From the NCBI RefSeq assembly GCF_023195755.1, contig NZ_CP096203.1, forward strand, positions 2,728,001 through 2,792,000: DNA of 64,000 bases. Direction: 5' to 3'. How positions within the stretch are numbered: the stretch's first letter is position 1; every line of letters starts with the position of its first letter. The stretch is from Chryseobacterium nepalense (lineage in GTDB: Bacteria > Bacteroidota > Bacteroidia > Flavobacteriales > Weeksellaceae). The notes beneath the pieces are model-generated. The model saw only the letters and a list, made by a program, of their open reading frames with translations, was not told where the DNA came from and searched no databases. Below are positions 49,935 through 58,229 of this stretch, piece after piece. The position numbers were made by a program, and so were the translations under genes.

Positions 49935-51975
49935 TTTTGTTTTCTAATTTTAATAAAAACGCATATTCTAAAGCGTCTTCCTTTAAAGATTCAAATCTTC
50001 CGCTTGCTCCGCCGTGGCCTGCGCTCATGTCGGTCTTGAAAATGAGAATGTTATTGTCGGTTTTAAGCTCACGTAACTTTGCAGTCCATTTCGCGGGTTC
50101 CCAGTATTGTACCTGAGAATCATGCAAGCCTGTTGTAATCAGTACATTTGGGTATTCTTTCGCTTCTATATTATCGTAAGGTGAATATTCCTTCATGTAT
50201 TGATAGTATTCTTCATCGTTTGGATTTCCCCATTCATCATATTCCCCAGTCGTTAATGGAATGGTTTCGTCCAACATGGTGGTAACCACGTCCACAAAAG
50301 GAACCTGAGCAACAATACCGTTGAATAGAGATGGCTCGTAATTCATAACCGCACCTACAAGCAAACCTCCCGCACTTCCGCCCATCGCGTACAAATGTTT
50401 CGCAGACGTATAATTTTCTTTCACTAAAAATTTGGCGGCATCAATAAAATCGAAGAATGTATTTTTTTTGAATAGCATTTTCCCTTCCTCGTACCACTCT
50501 CTTCCAAGGTATTCTCCGCCTCTGATATGAGCAATGGCATAAATAAAACCTCTATCTAAAATTGACAGCCTCACATTCGAAAAACTTGCGTCTACGGTAT
50601 GTCCATAACTTCCGTAACCATACAAAAGTAAAGGAGTATCCGCAGATTTTTTTGTGTCTTTATGATAAACCAAAGAAATCGGAACTTTTGAATTTCCGTC
50701 TCTTGAGTCTGCCCAGATTCGTTCGGAGATATAATTTTCTGCAAGGAATTTTCCGCCCAAAACTTCCTGTTGCTTAAGAAGTTTGGTGGTTTTTTCCTTC
50801 ATATTATATTCATATGTTGAGCTTGGTTGCGTCAAGGAAGTATAGCCATAGCGTAATACTTCTGTGTCAAATTCAAGATTCACTCCGATATAGGCCGTAT
50901 ATGTTGGATCTGAAAAAGGCAGATAATGAGATTCCTGCGTTTTTTCATCAATGATCTTAATCTGCAGGAGTCCTTGTTCTCTTTCTTCCAGAACAAGATA
51001 GTTTTTAAAAATCTCGAAACCTTCGAGGAGAACTTCCGGGCGGTGAGGAATAACATCAACCCAGTTTTCTATGCCGCAGTTGCTGATCTTTGTTTTTACG
51101 ATTTTAAAATTAAATGCATCGTCAGCATTAGTGATGATATAAAATTCGTCTTCATAGTGCTCCACAGAATATTCCAGGTCGTCGATTCTCGGTTGAATAA
51201 TTGTCCAGTCTGCAAAAACGTTATCCGAAGGAATAAATCGATGTTCGTCCGAAATGGTGCTGGAGCTTGCGATAAAAATATATTCTAAAGATTTTGTTTT
51301 AAAAACATTCACATCAAAAGTATCATCTTTTTCATGGAAAATTAAAACATCTTCTGAAGTATCCGTTCCAAGTTTATGCCTGAATACCTGAAAAGCTCTT
51401 AAGCTTTCATCTTTTCTGATATAAAAAACATGTTCATTATCATTGGTCCAGACTGCTTTTCCAGTGGTATTTTCAATTTTATCCGAAAGGATTTTGCCTG
51501 TTTTTAAATCTTTAAAATTGATGCTGTAAATTCTACGGCTTACATTGTCCGTTGAAAAGGAAGCGAGTTCATTATTCGGAGAAACGGCAACGCTTCCCAC
51601 TTCGAAATAGCTTTCGCCCTCCGCCAGAATATTAACATCAAGAATTATTTCTTCATTGTTGTCTAAGCTTTTCTGCTTTCTGCAGAAAATAGGATATTCT
51701 TTTCCTTCTTCATAACGAACAATATACCAGTACCCGTTGAAAAAATAAGGTAATGATTCATCATCTTTTTTGTAACGGGCTTTCATTTCTTCAAAAAGTT
51801 GTTCCTGCAGTGGTTCCGTATCTTTCATGACGAAATCAGCGTAGGCATTTTCTTCTTCAAGGTATTTTATGACCTCCGGATTTTCCCTTTCATTAAGCCA
51901 GAAATAATTGTCAATTCTTTTATCACTGTGTGTTTCAAGGATTTTTTCTATTTTTTTTGCCTTTGGAGCTTCCAT
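49927..51975 (-). CDS. Prolyl-oligopeptidase family (S9) peptidase, oligopeptidase B-like
   Basis: A 682-residue cytoplasmic serine peptidase. The N-terminal half is the seven-bladed propeller with repeats such as VSPNNELASFSTDNVSRRIY and VWTNDNEHVFYIRKD. The catalytic domain begins near residue 440; the nucleophile is Ser534 in MGGSAGGLL, preceded by IAHIRGGEYLGREWYEEGK, which is typical of oligopeptidase B. The late Asp and His are in LITTGLHDSQVQYWEPAKW and DMSAGHGGASGRF. It cleaves short peptides, in OpB after basic residues; specificity is inferred. No signal peptide. Confidence 0.93.
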   Translation of the reverse strand: MEAPKAKKIEKILETHSDKRIDNYFWLNERENPEVIKYLEEENAYADFVMKDTEPLQEQLFEEMKARYKKDDESLPYFFNGYWYIVRYEEGKEYPIFCRKQKSLDNNEEIILDVNILAEGESYFEVGSVAVSPNNELASFSTDNVSRRIYSINFKDLKTGKILSDKIENTTGKAVWTNDNEHVFYIRKDESLRAFQVFRHKLGTDTSEDVLIFHEKDDTFDVNVFKTKSLEYIFIASSSTISDEHRFIPSDNVFADWTIIQPRIDDLEYSVEHYEDEFYIITNADDAFNFKIVKTKISNCGIENWVDVIPHRPEVLLEGFEIFKNYLVLEEREQGLLQIKIIDEKTQESHYLPFSDPTYTAYIGVNLEFDTEVLRYGYTSLTQPSSTYEYNMKEKTTKLLKQQEVLGGKFLAENYISERIWADSRDGNSKVPISLVYHKDTKKSADTPLLLYGYGSYGHTVDASFSNVRLSILDRGFIYAIAHIRGGEYLGREWYEEGKMLFKKNTFFDFIDAAKFLVKENYTSAKHLYAMGGSAGGLLVGAVMNYEPSLFNGIVAQVPFVDVVTTMLDETIPLTTGEYDEWGNPNDEEYYQYMKEYSPYDNIEAKEYPNVLITTGLHDSQVQYWEPAKWTAKLRELKTDNNILIFKTDMSAGHGGASGRFESLKEDALEYAFLLKLENKND

Positions 51976-52006
51976 TCAATATTAATTCTTGTTCAAATTT
52001 AGTTAA

Positions 52007-52040
52007 AAAAAAACCATCTTTTCTGTATGAAAAGACGGTT
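52007..52040 (-). terminator. Terminator of the DUF4271-hemD2 operon
   Basis: AACCATCTTTT/AAAAGACGGTT with one mismatch, loop of seven bases, followed on the minus strand by T8. Confidence 0.75.
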
Positions 52041-52062
52041 GCTTTATATTTTATCGTAAAAC

Positions 52063-52806
52063 TTACTTGTGAAGCGATTTGATAAACTTTTCCAGAGCCA
52101 TTGTCATAGACGGAGTTTCCTTTGTAGGCGCCATAAGATCTACTTTCAGCCCTGCTTCTTCAGCAGCAGCCAACGTTGTGGTTCCGAAAACGCCAATTTT
52201 TGTTTCTTCCTGTTTGAAGTCCGGGAAATTCTGCTGTAATGATTTAATACCCTGCGGACTGAAGAATATCAGCATGTCGTAATCTTTTACATTGATATCG
52301 GTAAGATCGCTGCAAACCGTTCTGTACATGATGGCTCTTTTCCAGTCTACATTGGAGGCTTCCATTGTTTTCACAATATCAGGGCTCAATACATCAGAAG
52401 ATGGCAAAAGGTATTTCTCTGTCGGGAATTTTTTGAATAAAGGAAGAAGATCCGAAAAATTCTTTTCTCCGAAGCTGATCTTTCTTTTTCTGTACACAAT
52501 ATGTTTCTGAAGATAATTGGCAATTGCTTCAGACTGGCAGATGTATCTCATCGTGTCAGGAACCGCAAAACGCAGCTCTTCTGCTAATCTGAAGTAATGA
52601 TCAATCGCATTTTTACTCGTGAAAATAATTCCGGTATATTGCGTAAGATCGATCTTCTGTGTTCTCAATTCTTTATTGTCAACTCCTTCTACGTGGATGA
52701 AAGGGCGGAAATCTATTTTTATCTTTTCCTTCTTTGCAATATCCAGGTACGGAGACGACTCACTTGGCGCTGGTTGAGAAACCAATATTGACTTTATTCT
52801 CATCAT
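52063..52806 (-). CDS. Uroporphyrinogen-III synthase family protein (copy 2)
   Basis: A 247-residue protein of the HemD fold: GIIFTSKNAIDHYF near residue 58 and MLIFFSPQGIKSLQ near residue 178, then VFGTTTLAAAEEAGLKVD. Its motif order is the same as in the operon-borne hemD at 1432, but sequence similarity appears low. It follows a DUF4271 membrane protein gene by 9 bp, an arrangement I know from Flavobacteriia. Whether it is a second synthase or has another role is open. Confidence 0.85.
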   Translation of the reverse strand: MMRIKSILVSQPAPSESSPYLDIAKKEKIKIDFRPFIHVEGVDNKELRTQKIDLTQYTGIIFTSKNAIDHYFRLAEELRFAVPDTMRYICQSEAIANYLQKHIVYRKRKISFGEKNFSDLLPLFKKFPTEKYLLPSSDVLSPDIVKTMEASNVDWKRAIMYRTVCSDLTDINVKDYDMLIFFSPQGIKSLQQNFPDFKQEETKIGVFGTTTLAAAEEAGLKVDLMAPTKETPSMTMALEKFIKSLHK

Positions 52807-52815
52807 TGACAGTTA

Positions 52816-53484
52816 TTAAAAAAATAATAATTTCCAAAGCAACAAAAGAGGTGCAATTTGGAGGGTGCAAATATACAAAAATTTATAATACCATTTTTCA
52901 GGTAAGATGTTATTCTTGTGAAATAAATAGAAAAAAACCTTGAAAATGAATACAAAAGAAAAAAAGTAGAAGTAATACAAAAACATTTTATTTCTGTCCA
53001 GCGGGAAATAATAGTGAGTTACACATAAAACAATAAGGATGAAAGACAGTATAAAATAAAATTTTGTCGCAGTAAAATAAAAAACAGTCCACTTTTTTCC
53101 GTCACCCGTACTCTGAAAAAATAAAAATCCCAAACCGGATTTAATCATATAAAAAAAGATCACTGCAAGTAAACAGAATCCGAATTTGTTCAGCTGATAT
53201 CCCAAGACCTGAAGATCGGCAATATACTTTGGGACAGTAGGAATATACTGCGAAATCAGTACGGATAAAGTAAGAGCGGTAACGCACGAAGTGATCGCCC
53301 AGCTCGGAAGATTGTTACTCGCATCAAAATATTTCTGTAGCAGAAAGTCTTTTAAATTGGCTCCCCTCTCAATGATATTCATCATAAAAAGGTACAAAAA
53401 GATGCAGCCCAACAATATAAAGATCACCCAATCGTTGTTCTCAGGTATTCTTATGTGATTTGTAAAATGTTGTGATAACGGCAA
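52816..53484 (-). CDS. DUF4271 membrane protein
   Basis: An integral membrane protein with about seven hydrophobic segments and no recognised enzyme motif; the family is DUF4271 of Bacteroidota. The start is uncertain. I chose TTG at 53484, giving 222 residues with MPLSQHFTNHIRIPENNDW, because a minus-strand -7 element TAATTTTG (53499-53506) lies just before it. The longer ATG frame from 53586 would run through this element and through the promoter of the divergent glycosyltransferase gene. It is cotranscribed with the second hemD. Confidence 0.8.
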   Translation of the reverse strand: MPLSQHFTNHIRIPENNDWVIFILLGCIFLYLFMMNIIERGANLKDFLLQKYFDASNNLPSWAITSCVTALTLSVLISQYIPTVPKYIADLQVLGYQLNKFGFCLLAVIFFYMIKSGLGFLFFQSTGDGKKWTVFYFTATKFYFILSFILIVLCVTHYYFPLDRNKMFLYYFYFFSFVFIFKVFFYLFHKNNILPEKWYYKFLYICTLQIAPLLLLWKLLFF

Positions 53485-53498
53485 AGGGTATTTTTTTG

Positions 53499-53506
53499 CA
53501 AAATTA
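53499..53506 (-). promoter_or_regulatory. -7 promoter element of the DUF4271-hemD2 operon
   Basis: Minus strand TAATTTTG, 14 bp before the TTG start at 53484. It decides against the upstream ATGs. Confidence 0.55.
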
Positions 53507-53543
53507 TAGATTATTTTGTATAAAATAAAAAGGTTAAATAAAC

Positions 53544-53551
53544 TATCTTTG
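53544..53551 (+). promoter_or_regulatory. -7 promoter element of the GT2 gene
   Basis: TATCTTTG, 9 bp before the ATG at 53561. A possible longer frame starting at 53516 begins upstream of this element and is therefore rejected. Confidence 0.6.
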
Positions 53552-53560
53552 CAAACTGAA

Positions 53561-54277
53561 ATGAAAAAGCTCGTCATCATTCCCACCTATAACGAAAAGG
53601 AAAATATTGAAAATATTATTTCCGCAGTTTTTGCATTGGAAGATGACTTTCATATTCTGGTAGTAGATGATTCGTCTCCCGATGGCACCGCAGAGCAGGT
53701 AAAAGAATTGCAGAAAACACATCCCCACTTTTTGCATTTATCAGTAAGAAGAGTGAAAGACGGATTAGGAAAGGCATATATTCACGGGTTTAAATGGGCC
53801 ATTGAAAATAAATACGATTATATTTTTGAGATGGATGCGGATTTTTCCCACAACCCGGCTGATCTTCCGAAGCTTTATGAGGCGTGTCTGAATGCTGATA
53901 TGGCCATCGGATCAAGATATTCTAAAGGGGTAAATGTTGTGAACTGGCCAATGGGAAGGGTTTTGCTTTCCTATTTTGCTTCAAAATACGTGCGATTTGT
54001 TTTGGGACTTCCTATTCATGATACAACAGCAGGTTTTGTCTGTTTTTCAAGAAACGTATTGGAAGAAATCGGACTGGATAATGTGAGATTAAAAGGATAT
54101 GGGTTTCAGATCGAAATGAAATTCCGAACTTTTAAAAAAGGATTCAAAATTGTAGAAGTACCTATTATTTTTACCAACAGGATCCTGGGAGAAAGCAAAA
54201 TGAATGGCGGAATCATTCATGAGGCGGTTTTTGGAGTTTTAAATTTAAAATGGAAATCAATCATCAACAGATTATGA
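53561..54277 (+). CDS. Polyprenol monophosphomannose synthase-like glycosyltransferase (GT2)
   Basis: A 238-residue family 2 glycosyltransferase starting MKKLVIIPTYNEKENIENII. It has LVVDDSSPDGTAE, the DXD-type metal site in FEMDADFSHNP, GSRYSKGVNVVNWP and GFQIEMKFRTFKKGF, the set typical of dolichol/polyprenol-phosphate mannose synthases. There is no C-terminal membrane domain, so it acts as a peripheral enzyme transferring a sugar from its GDP form to a lipid phosphate. The start at 53561 follows from the promoter element. Confidence 0.92.
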   Translation: MKKLVIIPTYNEKENIENIISAVFALEDDFHILVVDDSSPDGTAEQVKELQKTHPHFLHLSVRRVKDGLGKAYIHGFKWAIENKYDYIFEMDADFSHNPADLPKLYEACLNADMAIGSRYSKGVNVVNWPMGRVLLSYFASKYVRFVLGLPIHDTTAGFVCFSRNVLEEIGLDNVRLKGYGFQIEMKFRTFKKGFKIVEVPIIFTNRILGESKMNGGIIHEAVFGVLNLKWKSIINRL

Positions 54278-54350
54278 AAATGATGCGGTATAAATATTCG
54301 CTCAGAATAGGTGTCTGCAGAATTTCATCAAAACAGATAAAAATTAACTG

Positions 54351-54728
54351 ATGAAAAAATTGATCTTCTTCTTCGTACTGATATCTTTATTCTCATGCGG
54401 AGATTATATTGATAAGCCAAAAAATCTTGTTTCACAGGATAAAATGGCTGAAATTATGGCAGATCTGGCCATCAACGATCAGGCAACTTTCATGTATCCG
54501 AATTCAAATCTTGAGGCAGGAACAAGATATGTTCTCAAAACCCATCATGTAAACTCAGCGGATTATATTGAAAGCTTTAAATATTATGTGGTGAAGGAGA
54601 AAATGAACGGGATTGTTGAAGATGCGCAGAAAATATTGTTGAAAAAAGATCCGAAGGCGGAAAAATATGTAAAGGATAAAATGAGTAAGACCGGGAATAC
54701 TGAAAATCTTCCTCTTTTATCAAGATAA
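54351..54728 (+). CDS. DUF4296 lipoprotein
   Basis: A 125-residue lipoprotein with the lipobox LFSCGDY (Cys16). The mature part begins with the DUF4296 pattern VSQDKMAEIMADLAINDQATF, a helix of conserved acidic residues, and ends in Lys-rich sequence. The family is confined to Bacteroidota and has no known function. The gene lies between the GT2 gene and tgt, 7 bp before tgt, and shares its transcript. Confidence 0.88.
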   Translation: MKKLIFFFVLISLFSCGDYIDKPKNLVSQDKMAEIMADLAINDQATFMYPNSNLEAGTRYVLKTHHVNSADYIESFKYYVVKEKMNGIVEDAQKILLKKDPKAEKYVKDKMSKTGNTENLPLLSR

Positions 54729-54735
54729 TTATAAA

Positions 54736-55869
54736 ATGCAAAAGTTTTTTACCATAGAAAAAACCTCTCAGGGAAAGGCAAGAGCCGGAGAGCTTACTAC
54801 AGATCACGGTAAGATCCAAACCCCGATTTTTATGCCTGTTGGAACGGTAGCAAGTGTGAAAACAGTTCACCAGAGAGAATTAAAAGAAGATATCAAAGCC
54901 CAGATTATTCTGGGAAACACTTATCATTTATACCTTCGTCCGGGAATGGACACCATGCAGGAAGCAGGAGGTCTTCATCAATTCATGAACTGGGATCTTC
55001 CGATCTTAACGGATTCCGGGGGCTTTCAGGTGTTTTCATTGGCAAGCAGCAGAAAGATGTCTGAAGAAGGCGCAAGATTCAAATCTCACATCGACGGAAG
55101 TTACCACATGTTTTCGCCAGAAAAATCCATGGAAATTCAAAGACAGATCGGTGCTGATATTTTTATGGCCTTTGATGAATGTGTTGCGTATCCATGCGAA
55201 TACAACCAGGCCAAATCATCCATGGAGCTTACGCACCGCTGGCTGAAAAGATGTATTGACTGGACAGAAAATAATCCCGAATTATACGGACACAAACAAA
55301 GGTTGTTTCCCATCGTTCAGGGATCAACCTATTCTGATTTAAGGAAAATATCCGCACAGGTAATCGCAGAAGCCGGTGCTGAAGGAAATGCCATTGGCGG
55401 ACTTTCCGTAGGTGAGCCTGAAGAAGAAATGTACAGGATTACCGATGAGGTTACCGATATTTTACCAAAAGAGAAGCCAAGATACCTTATGGGAGTAGGA
55501 ACTCCATGGAATATCCTGGAATCAATCGGCCTGGGAATCGATATGATGGATTGTGTAATGCCCACAAGAAACGCAAGAAATGCCATGCTTTTCACATGGA
55601 AAGGGGTAATGAATATGAAGAATGAAAAGTGGAAAAAAGACTTTTCGCCGCTGGATGAGTTTGGAACAAGTTTCGTAGACAGAGAATATTCAAAAGCATA
55701 TGTAAGGCATTTGTTTGTTTCTAAAGAATATCTTGCCAAACAGATTGCCTCTATTCATAACTTAGCTTTTTATCTGGATTTGGTGAAAGTTGCTAGAGAA
55801 CATATCTTAGCGGGAGATTTTTATGAATGGAAAAATTCGGTTGTTCCGGTTCTTCGTCAACGATTGTAA
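54736..55869 (+). CDS. tgt: Queuine tRNA-ribosyltransferase (without the zinc cysteines)
   Basis: Tgt exchanges guanine 34 of certain tRNAs for the queuosine precursor. The 377-residue protein has the catalytic aspartate Asp93 in LTDSGGFQVFSL, FMAFDECV, GGLSVGEP and the nucleophile region DMMDCVMPTRNARN. In the C-terminal part, where most bacterial enzymes have the zinc motif CxCxxC, this one reads GTSFVDREYSKAYVRHL with no cysteine. I recall the same in other Flavobacteriia, so it is a lineage trait rather than damage. It is followed by a small repeat and lptG. Confidence 0.95.
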   Translation: MQKFFTIEKTSQGKARAGELTTDHGKIQTPIFMPVGTVASVKTVHQRELKEDIKAQIILGNTYHLYLRPGMDTMQEAGGLHQFMNWDLPILTDSGGFQVFSLASSRKMSEEGARFKSHIDGSYHMFSPEKSMEIQRQIGADIFMAFDECVAYPCEYNQAKSSMELTHRWLKRCIDWTENNPELYGHKQRLFPIVQGSTYSDLRKISAQVIAEAGAEGNAIGGLSVGEPEEEMYRITDEVTDILPKEKPRYLMGVGTPWNILESIGLGIDMMDCVMPTRNARNAMLFTWKGVMNMKNEKWKKDFSPLDEFGTSFVDREYSKAYVRHLFVSKEYLAKQIASIHNLAFYLDLVKVAREHILAGDFYEWKNSVVPVLRQRL

Positions 55870-55891
55870 ATTTAAAAATATCAAAATAGAA

Positions 55892-55928
55892 GTCCCGAAG
55901 GGACGACCTAAATTAGGATGCAATCCTA
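55892..55928. repeat. Tandem small hairpins between tgt and lptG
   Basis: GTCCC-GAA-GGGAC (55892-55904) and TAGGAT-GCA-ATCCTA (55914-55928) stand 9 bp apart in a 101-bp gap. Both have three-base loops. No T-tract follows, so they are not clear terminators. They resemble intergenic elements common in Chryseobacterium, to my knowledge. Confidence 0.55.
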
Positions 55929-55970
55929 TCAAACATAAAACCAATTTATAACGCATTAAAAAATAAAATA

Positions 55971-57049
55971 ATGCTGAAAATTATAGACAGATATATTGTA
56001 AGAAAGTACCTTGGAACCTTCAGTTTCATGCTGATATTGCTGTCTGTAGTTGTTCTGGTGATTGATGTTCAGCAGAAAATTCCCAGAATTGAAAACGCTA
56101 CCGCTATTGATCCGAAATTAAACCTTACCTATTTTCTGGTTCATTTTTATCCGTTCTGGATTGTTAATCTTGTGATGACATTTCTTTCTATTCTGGTATT
56201 TATTTCAGTGATCTATTTTACGTCCAGAATGGCAAACAACACGGAAATTGTTGCTATTATCAGTAGTGGGGCAAGTTTCCACAGGTTTGCAAGGCCTTAT
56301 TTGCTTACCTCGCTTTTTATCGCTGTAATTTCTTTAGGAATTAACCATTTTGTATTGCCCTGGGCAAATATTCAGAAAAATCAGCTCGAAGCGTATACGT
56401 ATAATGCTGCCAATAAAGAAAAAGTTTTGGGGACAGCTCCGGTTTCCGCACAGCTCAGCAAAACGGAATATATTTTTATCAATTCCTGGAGAAAAGAGGA
56501 TCTGCCAGAAGTTCCCGAAAGATGGTGATTAAAGCTTCGGATGCTTCCTGGGATAAGGATAAAAAAGTTTTTGTACTGAATTCTTATACAGAAAAAACCA
56601 TCAATAAAGATGACACCGAAAAACTGTCAAATGGATTTGATATAAAGAAAAGTTTCGGTCATGATCCCGAAGAGCTCTTTCCTAATGAATTGTTAGGACA
56701 AAATAAAACAACTCCGGAACTTCTCAAGTTCATTCAAAGAGAAACCGAAAAAGGAAACAGCAATCTGAATGCCCACCTGAATGAGCTTTACCAGAGAACT
56801 TCTATGCCTGTTTCTATTGTAATACTTACCTTTCTGGCGCTTTCGCTTTCTTCACAAAAAAAACGTGGAGGGCTGGGAATTAACCTTGCGGTAGGGATCT
56901 CGCTTGCCTTTGTATTTGTATTCTCATTTGAAGCCCTGAAAGTGGTTTCAGAGAATAAAAGTATGTCTCCGGTTCTTGCGATGTGGTTTCCGAACATTGT
57001 TTTTTCTCCTCTTGCCCTATACTTATACCTGAAAAGAGCCAATCAGTAA
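55971..57049 (+). pseudogene. lptG: LptF/LptG-family permease, frame interrupted by a one-base slip
   Basis: Two overlapping frames form one LptG-type protein of about 359 residues, which is normal for the family. The first (55971-56528) has IDRYIVRKYLGTF and three membrane segments, then the start of the periplasmic beta domain; the second (56522-57049) has the rest of that domain and three C-terminal membrane segments. Adding one A to the A4 run at 56492-56495 joins them through INSWRKRGSARSSRKMVIKAS. LptG with LptF pulls lipopolysaccharide from the inner membrane and is normally essential, so a sequencing error or frameshifting is as likely as decay. Confidence 0.8.
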
Positions 57050-57759
57050 AGCAGTTTTATTTCTTTGTGATAAAATGAATGTAAACCATCATTCTCCAGG
57101 TCAATCCATAGATTTCCATTTCTGTCAGCATTTTTAATAATGCCATTTTGTCTCTTTTCGTTAAGTTCAAATACAGAAATCTCATTTTTTCTGAACAGAC
57201 TGTTATTGAAACGGCTCATTATTTCATCTTCAGAGGGGAATTTATTAAAGTTTTCAACGAGAAAATCATGAAGACCTTGCGTGAAGTCATTTAGATTGAA
57301 ATATTGTCCTGTTTGTGTTAAAATAGAGCCTGCATTTGATATTTCATCAAATTTTTCCTGAAGGATATTAAAGCCTGCGCCAACGATAAAATAATTATTT
57401 TGATTAATTTTTTTCTTTTCAATCAGAATTCCGACGATTTTTTTATTTTTAAGGATGATATCATTAGGCCATTTTATTTTTACGGTATTTCCAGTCAAAT
57501 TGGCCAGGAAATCATGAATAAGAATTGCGGTATAATAATTGAACATGAAACCGGACAACGAAAAATTTTCCGCCTTTATCGCTAGAGTATAGGCTAAATT
57601 TTTTTCAGCGGCTGATGACCATGTATTTCCGTATTGACCCCTGCCCCGGGTTTGATTAAAAGTGTGAAGCGCAACAAAATCAGAATTTTCATAAAGTAAA
57701 AACTTGGAAATTTCGTCATTAGTAGAAGAGGATTCTTTTAAATAGAAGAGTTGACTCAT
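57043..57759 (-). CDS. birA: Biotin--[acetyl-CoA-carboxylase] ligase
   Basis: A 238-residue biotin protein ligase without the N-terminal DNA-binding domain, so it is not a repressor. It has SSTNDEIS at the N-terminus, the biotin/ATP loop TRGRGQYGNTWSS with GRGRxG, and KWPNDIILKNKKIVGILIE. It attaches biotin to the carboxylase carrier protein. The stop overlaps the lptG end by 7 bp on the opposite strand. It is divergent from rsfS. Confidence 0.93.
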   Translation of the reverse strand: MSQLFYLKESSSTNDEISKFLLYENSDFVALHTFNQTRGRGQYGNTWSSAAEKNLAYTLAIKAENFSLSGFMFNYYTAILIHDFLANLTGNTVKIKWPNDIILKNKKIVGILIEKKKINQNNYFIVGAGFNILQEKFDEISNAGSILTQTGQYFNLNDFTQGLHDFLVENFNKFPSEDEIMSRFNNSLFRKNEISVFELNEKRQNGIIKNADRNGNLWIDLENDGLHSFYHKEIKLLY

Positions 57760-57818
57760 TTAAGAAAACTTTAAGACTTTCGGGGGCTAAAAGTAAGGCT
57801 AAAGTGAAAGAAAAACAA

Positions 57819-57826
57819 TAAATTTG
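57819..57826 (+). promoter_or_regulatory. -7 promoter element of the rsfS-ftsH operon
   Basis: TAAATTTG, 19 bp before the rsfS ATG. Confidence 0.55.
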
Positions 57827-57845
57827 CAGATTATAGTATTTTTTA

Positions 57846-58214
57846 ATGAATAAAACAGCAGAAAAACAAGAATTATTAGATAAAATCGTTGAGGCAATTC
57901 AGGATGTAAAAGGAGAAGATATCATGATCTTCGATCTTTCAAACATTGAAAACTCTGTCGCAGAGACCTTTGTGATATGCAGCGGAAACTCAAACACGCA
58001 GGTAGCCGCACTCGCAGGTAGTGTTGAAAAGAAAGTGAGAAACGAGCTTAAAGAAAGACCTTGGCATGTAGAAGGGACTGAAAATGCAATGTGGGTGCTG
58101 GTAGACTATGTTTCAGTAGTTGTCCATATTTTCCAGAAACAGGTACGTGAGTATTACGATATAGAGGAGCTTTGGGGTGACGCTGTCATTACCAAAATCG
58201 AAAATGAATTTTAA
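57846..58214 (+). CDS. rsfS: Ribosomal silencing factor RsfS
   Basis: A 122-residue protein that binds ribosomal protein uL14 and blocks 50S-30S joining when nutrients are short. It has IMIFDLSNIENSVAETFVICSGNSNTQVAAL, the WHVEG motif followed by WVLVDYVSVVVHIFQ, and RXYYDIEELWGDA, all diagnostic. It starts the plus-strand run rsfS-ftsH, with ftsH 15 bp downstream. Confidence 0.96.
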   Translation: MNKTAEKQELLDKIVEAIQDVKGEDIMIFDLSNIENSVAETFVICSGNSNTQVAALAGSVEKKVRNELKERPWHVEGTENAMWVLVDYVSVVVHIFQKQVREYYDIEELWGDAVITKIENEF

Positions 58215-58229
58215 TTTTAAAAAGTATCA

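Noticed and set aside
53516..53560. Upstream start of the GT2 gene at 53516
   Set aside because: It lies upstream of the -7 element at 53544; the family begins at MKKLVIIPTYNE (53561).
53485..53586. Longer N-terminus of the DUF4271 protein from the ATG at 53586
   Set aside because: This stretch contains the minus-strand -7 element and the divergent GT2 promoter and start codon; the TTG at 53484 fits better.
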